Source: Streptomyces gilvus (lineage in GTDB: Bacteria > Actinomycetota > Actinomycetes > Streptomycetales > Streptomycetaceae). Taken from it: a stretch of DNA of 64,000 nt. A program made the position numbers and the translations under genes. Position 1 is the stretch's first letter. Each line of letters begins with the position of its first letter. Shown here in pieces: positions 16,376-27,510 of the stretch. A model generated the notes under the pieces. That model ran no database searches, had not been told where the DNA came from, and saw nothing but the letters and a program-made list of their open reading frames with translations. Where the stretch lies: assembly GCF_022513565.1 (NCBI RefSeq), contig NZ_JAKWBE010000013.1:1-64000 (forward strand), read 5' to 3'.

Positions 16376-18235
16376 TCACGCCAGGCTGTCGCGCCAGGCC
16401 CGGTGCAGGTCGGCGAACCGGCCCGTGCCGGCGATGAGGTCGGCCGGGGTGCCGTCCTCGACGATCCGGCCGTGCTCCATGACCAGGACCCGGTCCGCGA
16501 TCTCCACCGTCGACAGCCGGTGCGCGATCACCACGGCCGTACGGCCGCGCAGCACGGTCAGCATGGCGCGCTGCACGGCCCGTTCGCCCGGGATGTCGAG
16601 GGAGCTGGTCGCCTCGTCGAGGATGAGCACGGCCGGGTCGGCGAGCAGGGCCCGGGCGAAGGCGACCAGTTGGCGCTGGCCGGCCGAGATGCGCCCGCCG
16701 CGCTTGCGTACGTCGGTGTCGTAGCCGTCGGGCAGGGAGCTGATGAACTCGTGCGCGCCGATCGCCTTCGCGGCCCGCTCGATCTCCTCCCGCGTCGCGT
16801 CCGGCCGCCCGATGGCGATGTTCTCGGCGACCGTGCCGGAGAACAGGAACGCCTCCTGCGTCACCATCACCACCCCGCGCCGCAGTTCGGGCACGGCCAG
16901 GTCGCGCAGGTCGACGCCGTCCAGGAGCACCCGGCCGTCGGAGGGGTCGTAGAAGCGGGCGAGCAGCTTGGCCAGCGTCGACTTGCCGGCGCCCGTCGAG
17001 CCGACGACGGCGACCGTCTGCCCGGCGGGGAGGGTCAGGTCGAAGCGGGGCAGGACCTCGCCGCCGGTGCGGTAGCCGAAGCGGACGCCGTCGAAGACGA
17101 CCTCGCGGCCCGGGTGTTCGCTCTTCAGCGGCGGCAGTTCCCGGGGCTCGGACGGGGCGGGGACGGACGGGGTCTGGGCGAGCAGCCCGGCGATCTTCTC
17201 CAGGGAGGCGGCCGCCGACTGGTAGGAGTTCAGGAACATGCCGAGCCGGTCGATCGGGTCGTACAGGCGGCGCAGATAGAGCACCGCCGCGGCCAGCACG
17301 CCGAGTTCGAGCGAGCCGCCCGCGACCCGGTAGGCGCCCCACAGCACGATCACCGCGACCGCCGTGTTGGCGACCAGGCGGGAGCCGATCACATAGCGGG
17401 CCATCTCCAGCAGGGCGTCGCCGTTGACCCGTTCGTGCCGCCGGTTGAGCACCCGGAAGTCGGCGTCGTTGGCGTCCTCGCGGCGGAACGCGCGCACCGG
17501 GCGGATGCCGTTCATCGTCTCGACGAACTTCACGATGACGGCGGCGATGGCGGTGGAGCGCAGCCGGTACACCCGCACCGCACGCCGCCGGTAGACCCGT
17601 ACGAGCAGATACAGCGGCACGAAGGACGCCACCGCGACCGCGCCGAGGCCGAGGTCCAGCCAGAGCAGCATCGCCGAGATGTAGACGAACGACAGGACGA
17701 CCGTCACCAGCTCCTGCAGACCCTCGTTCAGCAGCTCCCGCAGCGACTCGACGTCCGTGGTGGAGCGGGAGATGAGACGGCCGCTCGTGTAGCGCTCGTG
17801 GAAGTCGATGCTGAGCGCCTGGGCGTGACGGAAGATCCGGCCGCGCAGGTCGAGCAGCACGTCCTGGCTGACGCGGGTGGAGGCGATGACGAACGCGTAC
17901 TGCAGCCCGCCGGAGACCAGCGCGCACAGCAGGTACCCGGCGCCGACCGCGATCAGCGGACCGTGGTCGTCGCGCCGGAACGCCGGTACGGCGCTGTCGA
18001 TCGCGTACGCCACCAGCAGCGGGCCCGCCTGCACCGCCGCCTGCTGGAGCAGCAGCAGGAAGCTGGTGAAGGCGACCCGGGCCCTCATGGGCGCGAGCAG
18101 GGAGCGCAGCAGCGCGCGGGTGGCGCCCGGGGGCGTGGGCAGGACGTCCCGGTCGAAGGGGTCGTCGGCGTCCTTGGGGCGGGGCAGGTCCGGTTCGTCG
18201 TCGGCCGTCGGGACGGACGTCGTCGGGGCCGTCAT
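16376..18235 (-). CDS. ABC exporter half-transporter, second pair, downstream subunit
   Basis: A 619-residue half-transporter. After an acidic 60-residue N-terminal tail come six membrane helices and an ATPase domain with Walker A GSTGAGKST, Q-loop VTQEAF, signature ISAGQ, Walker B LILDEATSS and switch His in IAHRLS. All key catalytic residues are present; only the signature deviates slightly. Its ATG overlaps the stop of the preceding subunit gene by four bases (18232-18235), so the two are made together and probably form a heterodimer. The substrate cannot be read; the pair resembles multidrug or lipid exporters. Confidence 0.92.
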   Translation of the reverse strand: MTAPTTSVPTADDEPDLPRPKDADDPFDRDVLPTPPGATRALLRSLLAPMRARVAFTSFLLLLQQAAVQAGPLLVAYAIDSAVPAFRRDDHGPLIAVGAGYLLCALVSGGLQYAFVIASTRVSQDVLLDLRGRIFRHAQALSIDFHERYTSGRLISRSTTDVESLRELLNEGLQELVTVVLSFVYISAMLLWLDLGLGAVAVASFVPLYLLVRVYRRRAVRVYRLRSTAIAAVIVKFVETMNGIRPVRAFRREDANDADFRVLNRRHERVNGDALLEMARYVIGSRLVANTAVAVIVLWGAYRVAGGSLELGVLAAAVLYLRRLYDPIDRLGMFLNSYQSAAASLEKIAGLLAQTPSVPAPSEPRELPPLKSEHPGREVVFDGVRFGYRTGGEVLPRFDLTLPAGQTVAVVGSTGAGKSTLAKLLARFYDPSDGRVLLDGVDLRDLAVPELRRGVVMVTQEAFLFSGTVAENIAIGRPDATREEIERAAKAIGAHEFISSLPDGYDTDVRKRGGRISAGQRQLVAFARALLADPAVLILDEATSSLDIPGERAVQRAMLTVLRGRTAVVIAHRLSTVEIADRVLVMEHGRIVEDGTPADLIAGTGRFADLHRAWRDSLA

Positions 18236-20013
18236 CGCTCGTCCTCCGCTTCCTCGGTGCCGGACATCAGATGGGCGTACTCGGCGTTGGTGCGCAGCAG
18301 TTCGTGATGGGTGCCGACGGCGGTGATGCGGCCGCCGGAGAGCAGGGCGACCCGGTCGGCGAGCAGGACGGTGGAGGGGCGGTGGGCCACGATCAGGGCG
18401 GTGGTGTCGGCGAGGACGTCCCGCAGGGCGGCCTCCACGGCGGCTTCCGTGTGCACGTCCAGCGCGGACAGCGGGTCGTCCAGGACCAGGAACCTGGGTC
18501 TGCCGACGACCGCCCGCGCGAGCGCCAGCCGCTGCCGCTGGCCGCCGGAGAGGCTGAGGCCCTGCTCGCCGACCTGGGTGTCGGTGCCCTGCGGGAGGGC
18601 GTGCGCGAAGTCGGCCTGCGCCACGGCGAGGGCGCGGTTCAGCTCGGCGTCCCCCGCGCTGTCGCCCGCGCCCATGAGGACGTTCTCGCCGACGCTCGCC
18701 GAGAAGAGCGTGGGCTCCTCGAAGGCCATGGCGACCTGGGCGCGCAGTTCCTCGCGGGACATGGCGGCGATGTCCGCGCCGTCCAGGGTGATGCGGCCGG
18801 ACGTCACCTCGTGCAGGCGGGGGACGAGCGCGGTGAGGGTCGTCTTGCCGCTCCCGGTGGCGCCGACGAGGGCCATGGACTCGCCGGGCCGGATGTGCAG
18901 GTCGACGTGGTCGAGGACGGGCGGGGAGTCGGGCGGCGCGTCGGGGTAGCGGAAGCGGACGTCGTGGAAGCGCAGTCCGCGTTCCCCGGAGGGCCGTGCG
19001 GTGGCGCCGGCGGCGGGGTCCTCCGGCGCCTCGTCCATCACCTCGAAGTACCGCTCGGTCGCCGTCGCCGCCTCCTGGCTCATCGCCAGCAGGAAGCCGA
19101 TCGACTCCACCGGCCAGCGCAGCGCCAGGGCCGTCGACAGGAACGCGACCAGCGTCCCCGCGGTCAGCGAGCCGTCGGCGACCTGCACCGAACCCACCAC
19201 CAGCGCCGCGCCGATGGCGACCTCGGGCAGGGTGACGACGACCGCCCAGATCGTCGCCAGCAGCCCCGCCTTGCGCAGCTCCGTCCCCCGCAGGGTCCGC
19301 GCCAGCTCCCGGAACGCCCGTGCCTGGCTGCGGTGCCGGCCGAACCCCTTGATGATGCGGATGCCGAGCACGCTCTCCTCGACGACCGTCGTCAGATCGC
19401 CGACCTGGTCCTGCGCGAGCCGCGCCACATGCGCGTACCGCTTCTCGAAGATCACGCACATGACCATCACGGGCACGGCCGGACCGAGGATCACCAGCCC
19501 CAGCGTCCAGTCCTGGAGCACCATGATGACCACGCCGATGAGAATGGTCACGGCGTTGACCAGCAGGAACGTCAGCGGGAAGGCCAGGAACATGCGCAGC
19601 AGCATCAGGTCCGTGGTGCCCCGCGACAGCAACTGGCCCGAGGCCCAGCGGTCGTGGAAGGCCACCGGCAGCCGCTGCAGATGCCGGTACAGATCCGCCC
19701 GCATGCCCGCCTCGACGCTCGACAGCGGGCGGGCCACCAGCCAGCGCCGCAGCCCGAACAGCACCGCCTCCCCGACGCCGAGCAGCAGCAGGTACAGCGC
19801 CCCCAGCCACACGCCGGCCGGGTCCCGGTCGGCGACCGGACCGTCCACCATCCACTTCAGGACCAGCGGGATGACCAGACCCACACAGGAGGCGAGGATC
19901 GCCACGACGGCGGCGGTCAGCAGCCGCGCCCGCACGGGCCGGACATAGGGCCACAGACGCAGCAGGGTGCGTACGGCCGATCGGTCCTTGGTGGTTGCAC
20001 GTGTCGTGGGCAT
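18232..20013 (-). CDS. ABC exporter half-transporter, second pair, upstream subunit
   Basis: A 593-residue half-transporter with six membrane helices (about residues 25-310) and an ATPase domain with Walker A GATGSGKTT, a full LSGGQRQR signature, and Walker B LVLDDPLSALD, in which the catalytic Glu is replaced by Asp. Replacement of this Glu in one subunit is typical of heterodimeric exporters with one slow ATP site. The start MPTTRATTKDRS at 20013 lacks a clear ribosome site; 37 further upstream codons are open but run through a palindromic operator and are unlikely to be translated. The upstream region is shared with a divergent ABC-2 operon. Confidence 0.9.
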   Translation of the reverse strand: MPTTRATTKDRSAVRTLLRLWPYVRPVRARLLTAAVVAILASCVGLVIPLVLKWMVDGPVADRDPAGVWLGALYLLLLGVGEAVLFGLRRWLVARPLSSVEAGMRADLYRHLQRLPVAFHDRWASGQLLSRGTTDLMLLRMFLAFPLTFLLVNAVTILIGVVIMVLQDWTLGLVILGPAVPVMVMCVIFEKRYAHVARLAQDQVGDLTTVVEESVLGIRIIKGFGRHRSQARAFRELARTLRGTELRKAGLLATIWAVVVTLPEVAIGAALVVGSVQVADGSLTAGTLVAFLSTALALRWPVESIGFLLAMSQEAATATERYFEVMDEAPEDPAAGATARPSGERGLRFHDVRFRYPDAPPDSPPVLDHVDLHIRPGESMALVGATGSGKTTLTALVPRLHEVTSGRITLDGADIAAMSREELRAQVAMAFEEPTLFSASVGENVLMGAGDSAGDAELNRALAVAQADFAHALPQGTDTQVGEQGLSLSGGQRQRLALARAVVGRPRFLVLDDPLSALDVHTEAAVEAALRDVLADTTALIVAHRPSTVLLADRVALLSGGRITAVGTHHELLRTNAEYAHLMSGTEEAEDER

Positions 20014-20117
20014 CAAGGCGAGCCTACGGACCGGCACTGACAACGCCCACCGAGTTTTGGCCGGACCGGTCTCGGCCGCTGGTCCTACGACCTGCGCGTT
20101 CGAGGGGTCGTACAGCG

Positions 20118-20139
20118 GCATCAACCGATCGGTTGATGC
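20118..20139. promoter_or_regulatory. Perfect 22-base palindrome, likely TetR-type operator
   Basis: Two 11-base halves, GCATCAACCGA and its exact reverse complement, abut without spacer. The site lies between divergent ABC operons, 57 bases before the ATPase gene at 20196 and 105 bases before the exporter start at 20013. The core AACCGATCGGTT is a common shape for TetR-family operators. No TetR gene is nearby, so the regulator would act in trans. Confidence 0.65.
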
Positions 20140-20195
20140 GCCTTCGAGCGCGACGGCCGATGTGGCGGCGGGCCGCCCACCGCGAACCTGCTGCC

Positions 20196-21113
20196 ATGTC
20201 CGTCATCGAAGTCAGCGAACTGCGCAAGTCCTACGGCGGCCGGCCCGTCGTCGACGGCGTCTCCTTCGCCGTCGAGGAGGGCGAGATCTTCGGGATCCTC
20301 GGCCCGAACGGCGCCGGCAAGACCACCACCGTCGAGTGCGTCGAGGGGCTGCGCGTCCCCGACGGCGGCCGCGTCCGCGTCACCGGCCTCGACCCCGTCG
20401 CCGAGCACGCGCGCGTGGCCCGCGTGCTCGGCGCCCAGCTGCAGCAGAGCGAGCTGCAGCCCAAGCTCACCGTCCGCGAGGCACTGCGGCTGTACGCCTC
20501 CTTCTATCCGCACCCGCTCGACTGGGCGCCGCTCGCCGAGCGGCTGGGCCTCACCCCGAAGCTCTCCACCCGGTTCGGCAAGCTGTCGGGCGGTCAGAAG
20601 CAACGCCTGTTCATCGCCCTGGCGTTGGTCGGCAACCCGCGCGTCGTCGTCCTCGACGAACTCACCACCGGCCTGGACCCCAGGGCCCGCCGGGACACCT
20701 GGCAGCTCATCGAGGACGTCCGGGCGAGCGGGGTGACCGTCCTGCTGGTCACCCACTTCATGGAGGAGGCACAGCGGCTGTGCGACCGGATCGCCGTCAT
20801 CGACCAGGGACGGGTGGCCGCCCTGGACACCCCCGCCGGTCTGATCCGCCGCTCGGCGGGCGCCACCGTCATCAGCTTCACCCCGTCCGCACCACTGGAC
20901 GACGCCGACCTCCAGGCCCTCCCCGCGCTCGCGTCCGTCGAGCACAAGGACGGCCGGATCACGCTGGCCGGCACCGACGAGACGGTCAACGCCGTCATCA
21001 CCCTCCTCGCCCGCCACCGCGTCACCGCCCACCAGCTCCGCGTCGTGGACGCCACGCTCGACGACGCCTTCCTCGACCTGACGAAGGCCGACACGAAGGA
21101 GACAGCGTCATGA
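20196..21113 (+). CDS. ABC-2 type transporter ATP-binding protein
   Basis: A 305-residue cytoplasmic ATPase with Walker A GPNGAGKTT, Q-loop LQQSEL, signature LSGGQKQRLF, Walker B VVVLDELTTGLD and switch His in VTHFMEEA. The C-terminal 90 residues carry the small extra domain seen in drug- and antibiotic-type exporters. Its stop overlaps the start of the permease gene by four bases, so the two form a two-gene exporter. The upstream palindrome suggests control by a TetR-type repressor that would respond to the exported compound. Confidence 0.93.
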   Translation: MSVIEVSELRKSYGGRPVVDGVSFAVEEGEIFGILGPNGAGKTTTVECVEGLRVPDGGRVRVTGLDPVAEHARVARVLGAQLQQSELQPKLTVREALRLYASFYPHPLDWAPLAERLGLTPKLSTRFGKLSGGQKQRLFIALALVGNPRVVVLDELTTGLDPRARRDTWQLIEDVRASGVTVLLVTHFMEEAQRLCDRIAVIDQGRVAALDTPAGLIRRSAGATVISFTPSAPLDDADLQALPALASVEHKDGRITLAGTDETVNAVITLLARHRVTAHQLRVVDATLDDAFLDLTKADTKETAS

Positions 21114-21844
21114 GCACCGCCGTACTGCGCACCGAGGTCCGGCTCTTCGGCCGCGAACCCGGCGCCGTCTTCTGGATCCTGCTCTTCCCCACCCTGCTGC
21201 TGGTGATCCTCGGCTCGATCCCCGGGTTCCGGGAGCACCAGAGCGACCTCGGCGGACTGCGCACCATCGACGTCTACGTCCCGGTGGCCGTCCTGCTCGG
21301 TCTGATCGTCGGGGGCCTGCAGTCCATGCCGCAGACCCTCACCGGCTACCGGGAGCGCGGGATCCTGCGCCGGATGGCCACCACACCGGTCCGCCCGTCC
21401 GCCCTGCTGTCCGCGCAGATGGTGGTGTACGGCGCCGCCGCCCTCGCGTCGGCGCTGCTCGCCCTCGCGGTCGGCCGGCTCGGCTTCGACGTACGCCTGC
21501 CGAAGCAGCCGCTCGGATACGGCCTCGCGCTCGTCCTCGCCGTACTGGCCGCCCTCGCCCTCGGATCGGTGGTGTCCGCGCTGTCCCGCACGACGAAGAT
21601 CGCCGGAGCGATCGGATCGGCCGTGTTCTTCCCCGCGATGTTCTGCGCCGGGGTCTGGCTGCCGGTGCAGTCCATGCCGCGTCTGATGGGCAGGATCGTC
21701 GGGTACACCCCCTTCGGCGCGGCGGCGCAGGCGCTGAACCGGGCGGCCGCCGGGCACTGGCCGGGGTGGGGCCACCTGGGAGTGCTGGTGGTGTGGATCC
21801 TGCTGCTGACCGGCGCCGCCGGCCGCTGGTTCCGCTGGGAGTAG
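21110..21844 (+). CDS. ABC-2 type transporter permease
   Basis: A 244-residue membrane protein with about six hydrophobic helices (for example FWILLFPTLLLVILGSI and YGLALVLAVLAALALGSVV) and the ABC-2 permease pattern, including the YRERGILRRMATTPVRP coupling segment. It is made together with the preceding ATPase through an ATGA overlap. The gene ends 25 bases before a histidine kinase gene, so kinase and regulator may be transcribed with the transporter. Confidence 0.92.
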   Translation: MSTAVLRTEVRLFGREPGAVFWILLFPTLLLVILGSIPGFREHQSDLGGLRTIDVYVPVAVLLGLIVGGLQSMPQTLTGYRERGILRRMATTPVRPSALLSAQMVVYGAAALASALLALAVGRLGFDVRLPKQPLGYGLALVLAVLAALALGSVVSALSRTTKIAGAIGSAVFFPAMFCAGVWLPVQSMPRLMGRIVGYTPFGAAAQALNRAAAGHWPGWGHLGVLVVWILLLTGAAGRWFRWE

Positions 21845-21869
21845 GGACGGGGCCGTGCAGACTGGGGAC

Positions 21870-23138
21870 ATGACGGCGAGGGACCGGCAAATCGAGCGGC
21901 GCTGGGACCAACTGCACACCTGGGGGCCCTACGCCCTGCTCGCCACCGGTCTCGCTCCCGCGATCGCCATGGCCGACCCGGAGGCCCATCCGGCCAAGTG
22001 GTACACCGGCTGGGCCCTGGTCGGCTGCGCGGTCGTCCTCCAGCTGCTGTGGCACGGACACCGGCTGCGCCGGCCCGACCCGGCCCGCACCCCGTCCCGG
22101 CTCGGCACGGTGTACTACGTGGTCCGGTGGGCCCTCGCCTTCGCCCTGACCTGGCTCAACCCGTTCTTCGCCTTCTACGCCGCCAGCGGCTACATGGACG
22201 CCGACGAGACGATCCCGGGCAGCAGGTGGCAGCGGCTCGGTCTGTTCGCGAGCGCGATCACGGTGGCCGCGGCGCAGACCGGCGGGATGCCGTTCACCAG
22301 CGGGCTCCAGTGGCTGGTGTTCGCCGCGCTCCTGGCCTTCAACTCCGGACTGCAGATGGTGGTCGCCCACCTCACCACGGAGGAGACCCGGCGCTCCCAC
22401 GAGCGCAAGGAGACCATCGCCGAACTCGAGCGCACCAACGCCGCCCTGCAGCAGGCGCTCGACGAGAACGCCGCCCTGCACGCCCAACTCCTCGTGCAGG
22501 CACGGGAAGCGGGCGTCGCCGACGAACGCCGGCGGCTCGCCGCCGAGATCCACGACACCATCGCCCAGGGCCTGACCGGCATCATCGCCCAGCTCCAGGT
22601 CGTCGCCAACACCCCCGAACGGGAGCCGGCCCGCCGACACCTGGACCGCGCCATGGAACTGGCCCGGCACAGCCTCGGCGAGGCCCGCCGCTCCGTGCAC
22701 AACCTCGCCCCGGTCGCCCTGGAGAACGACGGCCTGCCCGAAGCGCTCAAGAAGACCGTCGCCGAATGGGGCGAACGGACCGGGGTGCGCGCCGAGTTCA
22801 CCGTCACCGGCACCGCCGAACAGCTCCACGAGGAGGTCTCCGCCACCCTGCTGCGGATCGTCCAGGAGGCCCTGTCCAACGCCGCCCGGCACGCCCGCGC
22901 CACCCGGGTCGGCGTCACCCTCTCCTTCCTCGGCGAGGAGGTCATCCTCGACATCCGCGACGACGGCACCGGCTTCGAGCCGCTCACCGTCCCCGCCCGC
23001 ACCAGCACCGGCGGCTTCGGCCTCGACGGCATGCGGGCCCGCGCCGAACGCATCGCCGGCACGCTCACCGTGGAGTCCGAGCCGGGGCACGGCACGGCGC
23101 TGTCGGCTCGCGTACCGTTGGTCCGCCATGACCAGTGA
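21870..23138 (+). CDS. NarL-type sensor histidine kinase
   Basis: A 422-residue membrane-bound kinase. The N-terminal half has about five hydrophobic helices (residues 18-165) and almost no extracytoplasmic domain. A coiled segment (KETIAELERTNAALQQALDEN) then leads to a HisKA_3 domain in which His228 of AAEIHDTIAQGL is the phosphorylation site, and a HATPase_c domain with N box ALSNAARHA and DDGTGFE. Short-loop kinases of this kind usually sense signals in or near the membrane, often together with an ABC transporter. The ATG at 21870 follows GGGGAC and is preferred over a GTG five codons earlier. It overlaps its response regulator gene by 11 bases. Confidence 0.93.
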   Translation: MTARDRQIERRWDQLHTWGPYALLATGLAPAIAMADPEAHPAKWYTGWALVGCAVVLQLLWHGHRLRRPDPARTPSRLGTVYYVVRWALAFALTWLNPFFAFYAASGYMDADETIPGSRWQRLGLFASAITVAAAQTGGMPFTSGLQWLVFAALLAFNSGLQMVVAHLTTEETRRSHERKETIAELERTNAALQQALDENAALHAQLLVQAREAGVADERRRLAAEIHDTIAQGLTGIIAQLQVVANTPEREPARRHLDRAMELARHSLGEARRSVHNLAPVALENDGLPEALKKTVAEWGERTGVRAEFTVTGTAEQLHEEVSATLLRIVQEALSNAARHARATRVGVTLSFLGEEVILDIRDDGTGFEPLTVPARTSTGGFGLDGMRARAERIAGTLTVESEPGHGTALSARVPLVRHDQ

Positions 23139-23769
23139 CCTCGTGACCCTGCTGATCGTCGACGACCACCCGGTCGTGCGCGACGGCCTGCGCGGCATGT
23201 TCGAGTCCGCGCCCGGCTTCACCGTCCTCGGCGAGGCCTCGGGCGGGGTCGAGGCCGTGGACCGCGTGGCCGAACTCGACCCGGACGTCGTCCTGATGGA
23301 CCTGCGCATGCCGGCCGGCGGGGGAGTGGACGCCATCCGCGAGCTGACCCGGCGCGGCGCCCGCGCCAGGATCCTGGTCCTGACGACGTACGACACCGAC
23401 TCCGACACCCTGCCCGCGATCGAGGCCGGCGCCACCGGCTACCTCCTCAAGGACGCCCCCCGCGACGAGCTGTTCAGCGCCGTCCGGGCGGCGGCGGACG
23501 GCCGTACCGTCCTGTCCCCGGCCGTCGCCTCCCGCCTGGTCTCCGCCGTCCGCGCCCCCGGCAACGAACCCCTCTCCATCCGCGAGCGCGAGGTCCTCGC
23601 CCTGGTCGCCCGGGGCACCTCCAACCGGGAGATCGCCCGCGAACTGTTCATCAGCGAGGCGACCGTGAAGACCCATCTCACCCACCTGTACACCAAGTTG
23701 GGCGTCAGCGACCGCGCGGCGGCGGTGGCCACCGCGTACCAGCGGGGCATCCTCGGCCAGTCCGGGTAG
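23128..23769 (+). CDS. NarL/FixJ family response regulator
   Basis: A 213-residue DNA-binding response regulator. The receiver domain has the acidic pocket IVDDHP, phosphoacceptor Asp58 in LMDLRMP, the Thr of VLTTY and the Lys of LLKDAP. The C-terminal LuxR-type HTH (LSIREREVLALVARGTSNREIA, broken here after REIA, then ATVKTHLTHLYTKLGV) is complete. It is translationally coupled to the upstream kinase. The pair probably regulates the transporter operon just upstream, as is usual for this arrangement, but no binding site could be assigned. Confidence 0.94.
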   Translation: MTSDLVTLLIVDDHPVVRDGLRGMFESAPGFTVLGEASGGVEAVDRVAELDPDVVLMDLRMPAGGGVDAIRELTRRGARARILVLTTYDTDSDTLPAIEAGATGYLLKDAPRDELFSAVRAAADGRTVLSPAVASRLVSAVRAPGNEPLSIREREVLALVARGTSNREIARELFISEATVKTHLTHLYTKLGVSDRAAAVATAYQRGILGQSG

Positions 23770-23795
23770 GGCCTCAACCCAGTCCGGGCAGGGCC

Positions 23796-23801
<6 letters not shown>
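23758..23801. repeat. 22-base tandem duplication across two convergent stop codons
   Basis: Two adjacent 22-base units, each CAGTCCGGG-(T/C)-AGGGCCTCA-(A/G)-CC, differ at two positions. The first contains the TAG stop of the response regulator; the second contains the stop of glgX on the other strand. A slip duplication of the 3' end is the simplest origin. Confidence 0.75.
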
Positions 23802-26030
<2,229 letters not shown>

Positions 26031-26181
26031 CAGACCGCCTCCCACGGCTCCCGGAACGACCTGGCAGGAGCGCACGGCGTCCCGGCCGCGGCTCCCCTTC
26101 GCGTCGCCCTCCCCACAGTTCTGCCCAGACCTTGCCTCGCACTCACGTTTCCCCGGGGCGTGCCTGATCGTTGGGGAGTCC

Positions 26182-27387
26182 GTGAGGCATGCACACAGGC
26201 GCGCGCGGCGCGCGGGGGCCGCGCTGGCCGCCGTACTGACATGGGCAGGACTGCTGGCCGGCTGCACTTCGCACGGCGGCGGTATCGACGAGGTGTTCGG
26301 CAAACCCCCGGCCCCCGAGGACGTCATCCGCGTCACCCCCGACGACGGCAGCAAGGACGTACGCCCCGACCGGCGGCTGGTGGTCCGGGTGCCCAGCGGG
26401 CGTCTTGAGTCGGTGAAGGTCGTCAGGTCCCAGGACGCGCAGGACACCGACGTCCCCGGCCGCGTCTCCGACGACGGACTGCGCTGGGAGCCGACCGACC
26501 CGCGTCTCGCGCTGGCCGCCAAGTACACCGTCGACGCGGTCGCACTGGACGGCCACGGACGCAGATCCGCGCGGCACACGACCTTCACCACCTACGTCCC
26601 CGACGAACGGTTCGTCGGGTACGTCACCCCCGAGAACCGGGCGGTCGTCGGCACCGGGATGATCGTCTCCCTGGGGTTCAACCGGGAGATCGACAACCGC
26701 GAGGCCGTCGAGCGGGCGATCCGGGTCACCGCCCGCCCACCCGTCGAGATCCGCCCGCACTGGTTCGGCAAGGACCGCCTCGACTTCCGCCCCGAGCACT
26801 ACTGGAAGCCCGGCACCCGGGTCACCGTCGATCTGCGGCTGCGGGACGTCGAGGGGGCGCGGGGCGTCTACGGCATCCAGTACAAGACGTTCTCCTTCAC
26901 CGTCGGCCGCAGCCAGGTCTCCCTGGTCGACGCGGCCCGGCACACCATGGAGGTACGGCGGGACGGCGCGCTGCTGGCGACCGTGCCCATCACGGCCGGC
27001 TCGCCCGAGCACACCACCTACAACGGGAAGATGGTGGTGATGGAGATGCTCGAGGTCACCCGCATGAACAGCCGCACGGTCGGCTTCGGCGGCGAGTACG
27101 ACATCCCGGACGTCCCGCACGCCATGCGCCTGACCGACTCCGGCACCTTCGTCCACGGCAACTACTGGGCGCCGGACGCCCCCGGACACGTCAACGTCAG
27201 CCACGGCTGCGTGGGGCTCAGGGACGTCAAGGGCGGCGGCTCCGACACCCCCGCCGGCTGGTTCTTCGACCGCAGTCTCGTCGGGGACGTCGTCGAGGTC
27301 GTCCACAGCAATGACAAAAAGGTCGCTCCCGACAACGGACTCGGCGGGTGGAACATGGGGTGGAAGGAGTGGAAAGCGGGCAGTTGA
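26182..27387 (+). CDS. L,D-transpeptidase lipoprotein, first copy
   Basis: A 401-residue lipoprotein that should make 3-3 cross-links in peptidoglycan on the outer face of the membrane. The signal ends in a lipobox (LLAGC, Cys about residue 32). Two Ig-like domains (PDDGSKDVRPDRRLVVRV and FVGYVTPENRAVVGTGMIV) precede the YkuD catalytic domain, with FVHGNYW and the nucleophile Cys in SHGCVGLRD. The GTG at 26182 follows GGGGAG. It diverges from glgX by about 150 bases. A paralogue with the same layout follows 123 bases downstream, so this is a tandem pair. Confidence 0.93.
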   Translation: MRHAHRRARRAGAALAAVLTWAGLLAGCTSHGGGIDEVFGKPPAPEDVIRVTPDDGSKDVRPDRRLVVRVPSGRLESVKVVRSQDAQDTDVPGRVSDDGLRWEPTDPRLALAAKYTVDAVALDGHGRRSARHTTFTTYVPDERFVGYVTPENRAVVGTGMIVSLGFNREIDNREAVERAIRVTARPPVEIRPHWFGKDRLDFRPEHYWKPGTRVTVDLRLRDVEGARGVYGIQYKTFSFTVGRSQVSLVDAARHTMEVRRDGALLATVPITAGSPEHTTYNGKMVVMEMLEVTRMNSRTVGFGGEYDIPDVPHAMRLTDSGTFVHGNYWAPDAPGHVNVSHGCVGLRDVKGGGSDTPAGWFFDRSLVGDVVEVVHSNDKKVAPDNGLGGWNMGWKEWKAGS

Positions 27388-27510
27388 TGTTGCGACAGAA
27401 CGGTGACCTTCAGCTGACACGAATCTCAAAACCCTGCGGTTAATATGCGCCAATGCGCTCGCCTGGCGCACAGGGGAGGGGCCTGACCAGGCCCGGGAGG
27501 GGAGAACCAG

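Noticed and set aside
16376..19954. A 1192-codon minus-strand frame that would fuse the two exporter subunits
   Set aside because: Only the part from 18235 down is protein-like. The upstream part is a shifted reading of the other exporter gene, and the ATGA overlap at 18232-18235 shows two separate genes.
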